A stretch of 64,000 bases of DNA, taken from contig NC_092326.1 in NCBI RefSeq assembly GCF_036785885.1, positions 42,928,287 to 42,992,286 on the forward strand, read 5' to 3'. Each line of letters begins with the position of its first letter. The first letter of the stretch is position 1. The notes beneath the pieces are model-generated. The model saw only the letters and a list, made by a program, of their open reading frames with translations, ran no database searches and was not told the DNA's origin. This DNA comes from Coffea arabica. Lineage: Eukaryota > Streptophyta > Magnoliopsida > Gentianales > Rubiaceae. A program made the position numbers and the translations under genes. Positions 37,158 to 48,856 of this stretch are shown piece by piece.

Positions 37158-38481
37158 ATGCAGAGTCTGAGAGCTTCCATTTTGAGTTATGTGAGGATCA
37201 GGGTTTCTATCAGGGAGCAGTTTTTCGCTCGAGATGTGAATGCACTAAGCAGACTCAGCATGCAACTGCATGCATGCAGCACCTCTTCCAGTTCCAGCAA
37301 TGACCAAATAATGGAACGAGTGGTTTCACTGGTTAAGAAGTTTTCCAGTGTTGATGCTACAAAGGTGATTAACTCAATGCTTTCCTAGTTTATTTGCCTA
37401 ATTTTTATACAAGAGATTATGTGGTAATTAAAGTAATGGTTGTTTCTAATGCTGATATAGTTATTTCCTAACATTAGCATTTTAAGATCTCACAAATGAA
37501 ATTCCGGTCCCTTGTTTGTCATGGTTTGACTTTTATGCAGTCGAGTTTTAGAGCGAAGCCATGCATGGCATGCACACTGAACAGATTTTGGCCAAGTAAT
37601 TGAGCTATAGTATTCAAGCATAATGACTGATCTGGCTAAAAAAGGTTCTCATACTTTTTTAGATCCTTGTAGGGCATGCAAAATGGAAGAGAAGGGATGA
37701 TGGTGCGGGTCAATTTATAAGACGTTAGGGTCTGACTAGTCACCACTTCTAAAGCGGATGGCTAGGAAAAAGAACCATCCCCGTTACGAATTGCCTGGAA
37801 TACTGGAGTTCCTTACCAATTGAATCAGTATTGGAATTTAATTTTGACAGTTTGCAATGACGGAATTGTCTAACTAGATAAGATTTCACTGCCTGCTGAG
37901 ACATCTGTCTCTAAGATGAAATGCTACCGATCTGCTCTTAGCTCTATTTGTTGTTTGGTTTTTCAAATCCATTAGCTGTATATGATTATTTAGGCAAAAT
38001 CTCACTTGTTTGGGCCATAGGTGTCAAGTTTAGATCAAAATTAATTAAGCTTTGGGATTTCTGGAAGAGACACTCTTAGTGTTAGATTCGGTATGCAGTT
38101 GTGCACATAGTGAAAGCCACCTGCAGGGGGTTAAATTATTTGGAAAAACCTACAGTGTAACTTCTTTTTTTCCTTGCCTTCTGTCAGTAATCTTAAGCAT
38201 TCCAATTTCAAATACAGCACCGCTGTTGAATTAGTGAAATGGTTAGTTGCAAGGATTTTAAACTGATGTGTTCTTCCATTAATTGTTAGGTTACTGAAAC
38301 TGCTGACTTCCAGAAGGACTTGAGCCTTGACAGTCTTGACAGAGTAGAACTTGTCATGGCTTTTGAGCAAGAATTTTCTGTCGAGATACCAGATGAAGAA
38401 GCAGGCAAACTTAAATGTTGTGCAGACGTAGCTAAATATATAACATCAGGAGCAGGTCATCAAAACGCAGAAGGCTCCTGA
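37158..38481 (+). CDS. Mitochondrial acyl carrier protein
   Basis: Two coding exons, 37158-37364 and 38290-38481 (GT-AG), give 132 residues. The start at 37158 gives MQSLRASILSYVRIRVS, a presequence rich in Arg and Ser without acidic residues, as expected for matrix import. An in-frame ATG 18 bp upstream (37140) would add six residues. The mature domain has the phosphopantetheine site LSLDSLDRVE, with Ser in the DSL motif, then VMAFEQEFSVEIPDEEA and the helical end CCADVAKYI. ACP carries acyl chains on 4'-phosphopantetheine for mitochondrial fatty acid and octanoyl/lipoate synthesis and interacts with complex I. The sequence aligns best in my memory with Arabidopsis mtACP3 (CC before DVA, short C-tail). 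A 5'-UTR intron probably precedes the coding start because an AG acceptor lies just upstream of 37140. Confidence in identity is high; in the start codon, moderate. Confidence 0.93.
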
Positions 38482-38955
38482 TTTTGTGGGATGTAGCAAT
38501 GCTTTTTCATTCTTGGCATAGACATATTAGTGATGGAGCCTTTTAAACGCTGTTTATTTGGAATTCAAATGGATTATTTTCAATTTCTGCCGTCCACCCT
38601 TCCAATTATATATAAAGAGAACCCCTAGCTTTCGTTTATGTTGCGTCTTTTCTGATTTGTATGTGGAATATCACAGCATACTTTTTATTCGAGTTCAATT
38701 TGGACAGATTTAATTGTTTGAGTAATAAAGGGTGATAGGTATAGTCGCCAAGCAGAGGTCTCCGTGGCACTTAACTGTACAATATTCTGATTTACACCTC
38801 TCTCTCTCTCTCTCACACACACACACTCACAGTTGTAAAGCCTGTGCCTGATGTGGCGCCTGCGAACAACTTCTTTACATGGTTACAAGGGAAAATATTG
38901 AAAACCGCAACTTTGTTGTGACTGAGGAAGCGCCATCAAGATAAGCTGAGGTCTA
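38482..38955. other. Convergent gap between mtACP and the Ole e 1-like gene
   Basis: The two genes end tail to tail. The gap holds a compound microsatellite (38797-38827) and otherwise AT-rich UTR-like sequence. Confidence 0.6.
38797..38827. repeat. Compound (CT)n(CA)n microsatellite
   Basis: A CT tract of about 17 bp runs directly into a CA tract of about 12 bp. Confidence 0.9.
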
Positions 38956-41184
38956 TTAGTTTCCTTTCTCCTGGTAGTAGACATGTATCATGTCTTTGCT
39001 GTTCCTTGAAACATTTCTGCATGACTTTGAATGTTTAGTTGTCAAATGTATTGTTTTCACTGTGTAAGCACGGGAACCATCCTCAATGGACAGCAGCCTT
39101 ATAGCCCTGTGTTTTCCTGTGAAAGCCGGACGGCAGTCGGAGTTCTTTGATAGATGGAGGACTCTAACGAGACATACTTTTTCTAGATTCGGAATTGCAT
39201 GGAGATGGGAAGGGAGATCGATGAGGAAGTCTCCATATTCATCTGTGGTACCTCGTGCGCAAGATTTTCTTGACTTCCAGCTAGTACCGCAGAAAACTGC
39301 CACGGACGCACCTGCAGCACGGCAAAGACTATGTGAATCCATTCAGATCTATCCAAAACAGAAGACTGGCATCTTAGCTTCACGCTGAGAAGGCTACAGT
39401 CCAGAAATTAAAGCTTTGAAGATGAATCCTCTAATCTTGTTAGGGCTCCATGCATGAAGATCAAGTAGCGTTACTGTCTCTGTCAGTCAGGACCCTTTAC
39501 AGCCCTAACCCTATCTAGTGGTGATCTCGAAGAAGAAGACTAGCATTGGATTGATGAAGGAGCACCTAAAGAAGTTAACTAGTAGTAAGCTTGGGCTGAG
39601 TTTCCATGAGATCGACGGAGAGGCAGAGCACACTATATATTCAACCGTCAAACGAGAAATCTGCTGAAATCCAACAACAATTGCTCCTAAATTTCCTTCA
39701 GCATATAGACAAAAGTGATCCACAAAGATTGGGGCTTCATGAGAGATCATGTATTTTACCATTTCTGAAAATATGAATCTAGTTAATACGTCATTTCTAA
39801 AGAGAAAAAAAAAGCGTTTCAACCAGGGTTTGTCAGTTTTGGGTACATAGCAACACGACATTACTTGTTTGAGGGGTTTCGAACAACTTAGTTTGAGTTA
39901 TTGACCCCCCCCCCCTTTTTTTTTTTTTCTTTTTCTTCTGTTGTTGCTGTTGTTGTTTGTGGTTGGGAGAGGAGGCCAGTAGTTGAGTTATTGAATCTTG
40001 ACAACGGGGATCTAAACACTTGATCCATAAGCATAATCATGTTCTACTTTGATGCCATATGCATATATGACACTCAGATTCTCACACGTATTATGGATCC
40101 CCTAAAGAAAGAAAAATGTATATTAAGGAGGATTCACTTGTTTTCTTTTCTGATCTGCTCCAAAACAGATACTAGTAGTAAATATTGAGTTTATTGACCG
40201 AGATTAAATATAACAAATATTAAAGGGGATTAGTAACTTGAGAAGCTTATTGCTACTGCAAAATAGGACTCACAAGGACGACACAAATGGTGCTATTAAT
40301 TACATGCATCCATTAACCATTACTAGTATTAATTAAGGCAAGTTATTGATTGTTCACCGTATTTATAAACGCAAGTAGTAGTATTAAATTTGCCAATCCT
40401 AACGAGCCAACGCTTAACCGACGCTTGAGTTGCTTGGCAATTAATAGATAGATGTCTGAAAAATAAAATAAACATTCAAAAGAAAAAGAAAAAGAAAGAA
40501 AATCGTTGCTCATGCGAACTTGAAACAACAATATGCGAATGTACGACGAATCAAGGCCGGGCAGGCAAAGGCGTCGTCTTGGCCGGCGGACAATATGAAT
40601 GTGAAGCTATGCAACAAAACCAGTCTGCTGCTGTCAGCATGCATATCAATGCTGGTTAATGTATTATTATTTTACAGAAAACCATATCTACGTTTCAATA
40701 GTGTAATTATTCCACTAATTTTATCTGATCATGTTAAAGGGGAAAAAGATGCATGTACACATGTATAGTGGTGCATGATTCAATTCGGTTGTATGATAAT
40801 CCAGAAAGAACCCAGGATATTTCATTTTATAAAAACGTAAGTGCTTGTTTATGAAGATTCAAATAACTCATTTTTTGGTACAAAACCTGAGACGGGAGCT
40901 GGTGCGGGAAGTGGTTGGTCCAACTGGTTAGCCTGATGATGATGATCATGGATATCCGCACAGGCATGACAGAGGAGCTTGCCGCTGATGGTAACCGTGG
41001 ACAGCTTCTCTTCTCCGTAACCAGCCATATGCACCAACTCCTCTCTGGTGGACAGCTCCGCGATGGGATTATCTATTGTCGTGTCCTCCGATCCGCCGGC
41101 CATCACCGGAATTTCAAGAAAGAGGAGGAAAGCCAAGAAAGCCATGATCATGATCGTGTCACTGCCGCGAAAATGGCTCGTCAT
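38956..41184 (-). CDS. Secreted Ole e 1-domain (pollen Ole e 1/extensin family) protein
   Basis: Two minus-strand exons, 41184-40887 and 39311-38956 (GT-AG intron of 1575 bp), join to 217 codons plus stop. The split codon forms Gly100. The N-terminus contains a hydrophobic signal segment (MIMAFLAFLLFLEIPVMA). A conserved block GYGEEKLSTVTISGKLLCHAC opens the Ole e 1 fold. Exon 2 supplies ASVAVFCGTSW, the hallmark TTDEYGDFLIDLPSHLHAIP, EKVCLVRVL and the terminal SKSC. The Cys pattern fits a secreted disulfide-bonded beta domain. Family members are cell-wall or apoplast proteins of largely unknown biochemical role. A His/Pro-rich insertion (DHHHQANQ, PLPAPAPVSG) precedes the splice site. If exon 1 is read alone it looks like a short orphan protein; the exon 2 match restores the family. 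The promoter is cut off by the LTR element at 41357. An alternative Met lies 11 codons downstream. Confidence 0.88.
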
Positions 41185-41280
41185 CTTCTTTGTATTGCTC
41201 CTAAACTTTGTATCAACGCAAAGATGGACTGAAGAGACAATGAAAAGCTACCCTCCCATCCCCTCGATCTCCTCTTGGGC

Positions 41281-41289
41281 TTATTTATA
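41281..41289 (-). promoter_or_regulatory. TATA box of the Ole e 1-like gene
   Basis: On the minus strand this reads TATAAATAA, about 97 bp upstream of the ATG at 41184. Only 67 bp remain between it and the edge of the LTR retrotransposon. Confidence 0.6.
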
Positions 41290-41356
41290 GAGAGCCGTTG
41301 CATGGTTCACATGCCCTTTTCATTTGCTTATTTACTATTTTCACCCTAGTCAACTT

Positions 41357-44300
41357 TGTAACATCCCGAATATTAGGAGGTTGTTTGTGAAGAAAATATT
41401 AAAGTATATTTCTTCGGGTTTGATTTAAAACCTTATTTTGTTTTAAACGACTAGAAACCCTAATGTTTAATCAAAAACCCTAGTTTACTTGTGACTAAAC
41501 GGTTTCTTAAATCTTTCATATTTTACTAGAGATTCTAATGTTAATTATTGAAATTGTAAATTCCTCACGTTTTCTTAAAAATTTCCTTTTATTTGAAAAT
41601 TATTATTTATTAAGGCCCTACTACCCAATTGTTCAACAATAAGTGCAGATGAACCTGGAAATAGGGTTTTACACTTCGGTTTCAAGATTTGAGCAAAATT
41701 AGGGTTTTCGCGATTTTTCGCCGGATGAATTTTCGGTACTGACCAAGGATCAATTTGGTGATTAAAAGTGACTTTTGAGTGAGAATTAATATGTGATTAA
41801 GAACAATAATATAAGGTTAGTAAATAGGAAGTAAAAATCCTAGTACGTGTGTTTTTAAGAAAAACGGCGCGAACCGGCGGGTCCCGCGCACTACCGATTG
41901 AACGCACCACTTGACTACCACTTTCTTGCCATACAAGTTTATCACTAATGGAGAAAAATATCTTCCCCCTCTTAGCTCTCCTATTGGCCGAAATTTAAGG
42001 CAAAGAAAAAACAAGGAAAGAGAAAATTTGAGTGGTTGAAATTGAGCCAAGTGTTAGGCCAACTTGTGGTCACAATTAGTCCTAATCCTCTTGTCTTATT
42101 AACACCATATTAGCAGCCTTTCTTCCTCATTTCTGCACCTTCACAGCCGAGCAAGAGAGAGAGAAAAGGGAGAGCAAGAAACAACCATTTTCTTCTTGAT
42201 TTACACCATCCAAGTGAGAAACAAAAATTCTAAACCGATTGATCGTAAGTTTGCAAGCTTGGGAAGCTAAGAGAACCAAAAATTTCAAGAAATAGTGGAG
42301 GATCACTCTTGCAAGCCTTCTTTTTGAGGTATAAAATCTGATCTATGGCTTTGATCCTTTTATTCTTGTTTAAGATGTTAAATAGTCCATGTTTTGGGTT
42401 TGATTACAAGTGATGCAAGTTGTTGTGGTGATTGTTGGATGAAATATGTAAGTTAGAGTTTGATTAATTTCTGCCTAAACTTGTTGTATAGTTAGTATAT
42501 GTTGTATATAAGATTATACAAGGGGCTTGGTAGTGATTGGAACAAGGAATTGAAGAAAGTTCAATTGAAACCAAAAGATTTCAGATTTCTGGAAATTTTC
42601 ATCCTATTCTGCCCGTTTTTGTTGCACCATGTTAGAGGCCGAATTTGGCTTGGTATAAAACATGAAAGTTGTAGAGAATGGTATTTTATAGTTACCTGCA
42701 AAATTTCAGCTCAATCGGAGCAACGCAGAACGTGAAAAGTCCAAAATACCCCTACTATTTTAAGAATTTCCCAGCAGTCTGTTTCTTCAGTTCAGTCCAG
42801 TTTAACACGATTTTTGACCAGGATCCATTCTGATTTAGCTCTGGGCCAAAACATAAAAGTTGTAGTGTTCTGAAGTAGCTTTAAAATGCCTCAAAGAAAA
42901 CCTGATTCGGACTTGTGTACACTGAGTTAGGTCCGTTACAGCATAATGCGTTTAAACTGCCGGTGAATTGGTTTCTGGTTTAGTAATCTGAGATTTTGAC
43001 TAAGTTACATTAGGAAATGGACTAAGTGACCTTCATGAATGTTGTAGCTCTGTGTCTTAGCTTCGAAACGGCATAGGTTTCGTTTTAATCCGATAAGCGT
43101 AGCCTCAGGTATGGTATTACCGCATTTGTACGTCAAATCTGTCTTGAACTACATTGCGTTTCTGCACTTGTACTTGATGCGATTCTTGTTGTTATGATAT
43201 TGTGAGCCTATGGAACGGCTCTTGACATAAATTGCTGATATGTATGTTGTTGGGCTGTTGTTGAAGAAAAATAATGAAGCCTAAATGGCTGGAAAATTAG
43301 GTAAACACAAAGGGCATGCTGCCCAAATTTACGCTCGAGGACTATATAAATACACTTGCGACTTGGGTCGAATTGATATGAATAGTACTTGAACCATCTA
43401 GGGTACTTGAGTCTTCTTGTTTCGAGGTATGTAAGTAAGGACTTGGCCGAACTTGTACCCTTGAGAAATGAAATAATGATTGCTCGAAGTATGTTTTCCT
43501 TGTACTTCAACTCGCACGACAATTTCAAGTATAAATGTTACAAAGTTTTATCGTTTAAAAAGCGAGCAAGTGTTTCACGACTACTATCCGAGTGAATTTC
43601 AATCTCTTGATTTTTATTGAACGAAACGTCTAAGTTGTGAATCTTAGTCATGTTTCAAAGTTCTCAAACTGAGTTTTATCGCAGATTTGGACTCCGAACC
43701 GGAGTATAACCTGAAAGTGACCAGTAAAGGCACTATATCTTTTGGTGAGTGCTTTCAAATACCGAATTGAACTTGATACTTGAACTTGATACGTGACCAA
43801 TCTGATTACATGTTATATACGTGAATTGTAAGGGCAAGAGTGTACTTTATCGCACTTGCCCTTACGTGATATACTTGTTTATTGTTGCAATTGACTTGAT
43901 ATACTTGATTATGATGCGCGCACTTCCTGGAATTCCAGAAACCCTGTGGCGAGTTACTCTAGTCGAGCCGGCAAGGGCTTGGTCGATTGGGTAACGAACC
44001 CTGGGTCTCTTGTATTGTCGAGTGGAGTGATATCTCCTCGACTAATCGGTATACTCGAGTATTACCACCCGTGTTTATTGAGGATTTTGGGCCCAGTAGG
44101 GGGTGTGAATGGTGGACGGAGAGTCGTGTAAGTGGTGTTCTACTGGATTAGTTACTCACTTGAAAGTTGACGGAGTGTCAACTACTACGTGATCAAGCTT
44201 CTGGTAATGCAAAGGGGAATTTGGCTCCTGAGAGCCATCCGTATCCTTATGCTTTGGAATACTTATTGTTTATTGGATTATTGTTTCTTTTGAAAAACTT

Positions 44301-44642
44301 CTACATTTGCTCATTTTAAGATTGCTACTTGACGTGTTACTGTTCACATTTATGAACACTTTATGAACTTTATGCTCGTTACTTTGCTATATCGAAAACT
44401 CGTACTTATAAATAATGGTCAATTTGCTATTTGGAACCTCACTGGGCTTTTAGCTCATTCCACTCCATTTGTTTTCCTTTCAGGGGTACGAGCGAGGTGC
44501 GAGATATGTAAAGTCTAGCATAGACTAGTTGTTTGATTTTTGACTTGTACTCGATAGAGATAGTGAGTGAGTCCTGGCGAGAGCTGGGCAGGCGGTCCGC
44601 CGAACCCTTTGGTACGCCTTAGGGGGAGGTGGGGTCGTCACA
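41357..44642 (+). repeat. 5' LTR
   Basis: 3286 bp, TG...CA. Differs from the 3' LTR at least at 41800, 42254, 42654, 43082 and 43517. A TATATAAATA sequence at 43344-43353 is a candidate LTR promoter. Short open frames inside are repeated in the other LTR and look non-coding. Confidence 0.95.
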
Positions 44643-44644
44643 GA

Positions 44645-44656
44645 TGGTATCAGAGC
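44645..44656 (+). other. Primer-binding site, initiator-Met tRNA type
   Basis: TGGTATCAGAGC begins two bases after the 5' LTR, the standard sequence complementary to the 3' end of plant initiator tRNA-Met. Confidence 0.9.
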
Positions 44657-45552
44657 TCCTTTTGAGCTCGTGCCGGGAGAAGGTTCTCGGACTGTGGGAA
44701 TTGACTTGTTAAGTGTGGAACGATTGTCTATTGTTGGAGACATTAGTTAGTTATGCCAGGTGGGAATCTCTAATATGGATGATTTGCTCTTGGGACCGGC
44801 CGGCTCGAGTTGTGAATTGTCTTATTGTGGATTCTTGTACTTGGGTATCATATAGTGAAGAGCGTTAGAATAAGGGTCTGTATCTTGATTGCACTTGAGG
44901 TGAGTTTTGATGGAAAGGTTAACGCGTGGATGATTCTAACATTTAACCTTGTTATTGGACTGATCAAAGGGGTTTGCAATACTTGAACTGTCTGAGACAG
45001 ACTAAGATGAGCTCATTTGGGACTTGAACTTGTTTTGGTGAGTGTGCTCTTACGTACATGTAATGGACCTGATTTGATTTTTACACATGAGTAATATGAC
45101 CTATATGAGGATTTGAATTCGGCGACTGTTTGAGAATGTCAATTGCTGGGTATAGGCTAGTCGAGTGAGTTCTTATTTGTACCCGTGCTTCTTGAACTTG
45201 AAGTAATTGAATCTACTTTTGAACTTATATGTTTGAACCCTGCTTTGACCTTGCTTTTGAACTTATTCGTATTTGTGTGGCTTTGCCTGTTGTGTTTCCA
45301 AGCACCGCCAGGGGTAAAATTTTCGACTTGAGGCTAAGCCATGTTTTAAATTTTTCGAATATCTGAGACTTTTGTTTCAACTTAGGGCTAGTTATGCGAA
45401 TTGAGCCTTTTTTTTGCATGTTCTATTTGGTTATCTCTTAGCTCTTTACTAAATGATAAGGTCATATATAAGGGATTGGAGTGATTTCTAGTACCTGACT
45501 GACTTTAAAGGACTCTTAGTACCCGTTGGAATTTCGAGGGCGAAATTCTTTT

Positions 45553-45564
45553 AAGGAGGGGAGA
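45553..45564 (+). other. Polypurine tract
   Basis: AAGGAGGGGAGA directly precedes the 3' LTR, as required for plus-strand priming. Confidence 0.85.
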
Positions 45565-45565
45565 T

Positions 45566-48500
45566 TGTAACATCCCGAATATTAGGAGGTTGTTTGTGAA
45601 GAAAATATTAAAGTATATTTCTTCGGGTTTGATTTAAAACCTTATTTTGTTTTAAACGACTAGAAACCCTAATGTTTAATCAAAAACCCTAGTTTACTTG
45701 TGACTAAACGGTTTCTTAAATCTTTCATATTTTACTAGAGATTCTAATGTTAATTATTGAAATTGTAAATTCCTCACGTTTTCTTAAAAATTTCCTTTTA
45801 TTTGAAAATTATTATTTATTAAGGCCCTACTACCCAATTGTTCAACAATAAGTGCAGATGAACCTGGAAATAGGGTTTTACACTTCGGTTTCAAGATTTG
45901 AGCAAAATTAGGGTTTTCGCGATTTTTCGCCGGATGAATTTTCGGTACTGACCAAGGATCAATTTGGTGATTAAAAGTGACTTTTGAGTGAGAATTAATA
46001 TGTGATTAGGAACAATAATATAAGGTTAGTAAATAGGAAGTAAAAATCCTAGTACGTGTGTTTTTAAGAAAAACGGCGCGAACCGGCGGGTCCCGCGCAC
46101 TACCGATTGAACGCACCACTTGACTACCACTTTCTTGCCATACAAGTTTATCACTAATGGAGAAAAATATCTTCCCCCTCTTAGCTCTCCTATTGGCCGA
46201 AATTTAAGGCAAAGAAAAAACAAGGAAAGAGAAAATTTGAGTGGTTGAAATTGAGCCAAGTGTTAGGCCAACTTGTGGTCACAATTAGTCCTAATCCTCT
46301 TGTCTTATTAACACCATATTAGCAGCCTTTCTTCCTCATTTCTGCACCTTCACAGCCGAGCAAGAGAGAGAGAAAAGGGAGAGCAAGAAACAACCATTTT
46401 CTTCTTGATTTACACCATCCAAGTGAGAAACAAAAATTCTAAACCGATTGATCGTAAGTTTGGAAGCTTGGGAAGCTAAGAGAACCAAAAATTTCAAGAA
46501 ATAGTGGAGGATCACTCTTGCAAGCCTTCTTTTTGAGGTATAAAATCTGATCTATGGCTTTGATCCTTTTATTCTTGTTTAAGATGTTAAATAGTCCATG
46601 TTTTGGGTTTGATTACAAGTGATGCAAGTTGTTGTGGTGATTGTTGGATGAAATATGTAAGTTAGAGTTTGATTAATTTCTGCCTAAACTTGTTGTATAG
46701 TTAGTATATGTTGTATATAAGATTATACAAGGGGCTTGGTAGTGATTGGAACAAGGAATTGAAGAAAGTTCAATTGAAACCAAAAGATTTCAGATTTCTG
46801 GAAATTTTCATCCTATTCTGCCCGTTTTTGTTGCACCATGTTAGAGGCCGAATTTGGCTTGGCATAAAACATGAAAGTTGTAGAGAATGGTATTTTATAG
46901 TTACCTGCAAAATTTCAGCTCAATCGGAGCAACGCAGAACGTGAAAAGTCCAAAATACCCCTACTATTTTAAGAATTTCCCAGCAGTCTGTTTCTTCAGT
47001 TCAGTCCAGTTTAACACGATTTTTGACCAGGATCCATTCTGATTTAGCTCTGGGCCAAAACATAAAAGTTGTAGTGTTCTGAAGTAGCTTTAAAATGCCT
47101 CAAAGAAAACCTGATTCGGACTTGTGTACACTGAGTTAGGTCCGTTACAGCATAATGCGTTTAAACTGCCGGTGAATTGGTTTCTGGTTTAGTAATCTGA
47201 GATTTTGACTAAGTTACATTAGGAAATGGACTAAGTGACCTTCATGAATGTTGTAGCTCTGTGTCTTAGCTTCGAAACGGCATAGGTTTCATTTTAATCC
47301 GATAAGCGTAGCCTCAGGTATGGTATTACCGCATTTGTACGTCAAATCTGTCTTGAACTACATTGCGTTTCTGCACTTGTACTTGATGCGATTCTTGTTG
47401 TTATGATATTGTGAGCCTATGGAACGGCTCTTGACATAAATTGCTGATATGTATGTTGTTGGGCTGTTGTTGAAGAAAAATAATGAAGCCTAAATGGCTG
47501 GAAAATTAGGTAAACACAAAGGGCATGCTGCCCAAATTTACGCTCGAGGACTATATAAATACACTTGCGACTTGGGTCGAATTGATATGAATAGTACTTG
47601 AACCATCTAGGGTACTTGAGTCTTCTTGTTTCGAGGTATGTAAGTAAGGACTTGGCCGAACTTGTACCCTTGAGAAATGAAATAATGATTGCTCGAAGTA
47701 TGTTTTCCTTGTACTTCAACTCGCAAGACAATTTCAAGTATAAATGTTACAAAGTTTTATCGTTTAAAAAGCGAGCAAGTGTTTCACGACTACTATCCGA
47801 GTGAATTTCAATCTCTTGATTTTTATTGAACGAAACGTCTAAGTTGTGAATCTTAGTCATGTTTCAAAGTTCTCAAACTGAGTTTTATCGCAGATTTGGA
47901 CTCCGAACCGGAGTATAACCTGAAAGTGACCAGTAAAGGCACTATATCTTTTGGTGAGTGCTTTCAAATACCGAATTGAACTTGATACTTGAACTTGATA
48001 CGTGACCAATCTGATTACATGTTATATACGTGAATTGTAAGGGCAAGAGTGTACTTTATCGCACTTGCCCTTACGTGATATACTTGTTTATTGTTGCAAT
48101 TGACTTGATATACTTGATTATGATGCGCGCACTTCCTGGAATTCCAGAAACCCTGTGGCGAGTTACTCTAGTCGAGCCGGCAAGGGCTTGGTCGATTGGG
48201 TAACGAACCCTGGGTCTCTTGTATTGTCGAGTGGAGTGATATCTCCTCGACTAATCGGTATACTCGAGTATTACCACCCGTGTTTATTGAGGATTTTGGG
48301 CCCAGTAGGGGGTGTGAATGGTGGACGGAGAGTCGTGTAAGTGGTGTTCTACTGGATTAGTTACTCACTTGAAAGTTGACGGAGTGTCAACTACTACGTG
48401 ATCAAGCTTCTGGTAATGCAAAGGGGAATTTGGCTCCTGAGAGCCATCCGTATCCTTATGCTTTGGAATACTTATTGTTTATTGGATTATTGTTTCTTTT

Positions 48501-48851
48501 GAAAAACTTCTACATTTGCTCATTTTAAGATTGCTACTTGACGTGTTACTGTTCACATTTATGAACACTTTATGAACTTTATGCTCGTTACTTTGCTATA
48601 TCGAAAACTCGTACTTATAAATAATGGTCAATTTGCTATTTGGAACCTCACTGGGCTTTTAGCTCATTCCACTCCATTTGTTTTCCTTTCAGGGGTACGA
48701 GCGAGGTGCGAGATATGTAAAGTCTAGCATAGACTAGTTGTTTGATTTTTGACTTGTACTCGATAGAGATAGTGAGTGAGTCCTGGCGAGAGCTGGGCAG
48801 GCGGTCCGCCGAACCCTTTGGTACGCCTTAGGGGGAGGTGGGGTCGTCACA
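45566..48851 (+). repeat. 3' LTR
   Basis: 3286 bp, same ends and length as the 5' LTR at an offset of 4209 bp. Observed differences from the 5' LTR are at 46009, 46463, 46863, 47291 and 47726. Confidence 0.95.
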
Positions 48852-48856
48852 AACTT

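Larger units (their letters stand above)
44643..45565 (+). other. Interior of the LTR element, non-coding
   Basis: The 923 bp between LTRs contain the primer-binding site and the polypurine tract but no retroviral-type open frame. The longest frame (195 nt, minus strand) is unrecognised. Confidence 0.8.
41357..48851 (+). mobile_element. Complete non-autonomous LTR retrotransposon
   Basis: Two direct repeats of exactly 3286 bp (41357-44642 and 45566-48851) start TGTAACATCCCGAATATT and end GGTGGGGTCGTCACA, so the ends are TG...CA. The perfect target duplication AACTT flanks the whole element at 41352-41356 and 48852-48856. A primer-binding site and polypurine tract lie at the expected places. 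The 923-bp interior has no gag or pol frame, so mobilisation needed proteins from another element. The LTR termini are of the kind I associate with Ty3/Gypsy (Tekay-like) chromoviruses, but without pol this cannot be proven. By eye I found five substitutions and no indels between the LTRs, which implies recent insertion. Confidence 0.95.

Noticed and set aside
39511-39861. 116-codon minus frame between mtACP and LTR element
   Set aside because: It falls inside the intron of the Ole e 1-like gene and has no family features.
41817-42050. Minus-strand 77-codon frame repeated identically at 46026-46259
   Set aside because: It lies inside both LTRs and is duplicated only because the LTRs are. It matches no family I know. 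The same holds for the frames at 42499/46708, 43208/47417, 43389/47598 and 43946/48155.
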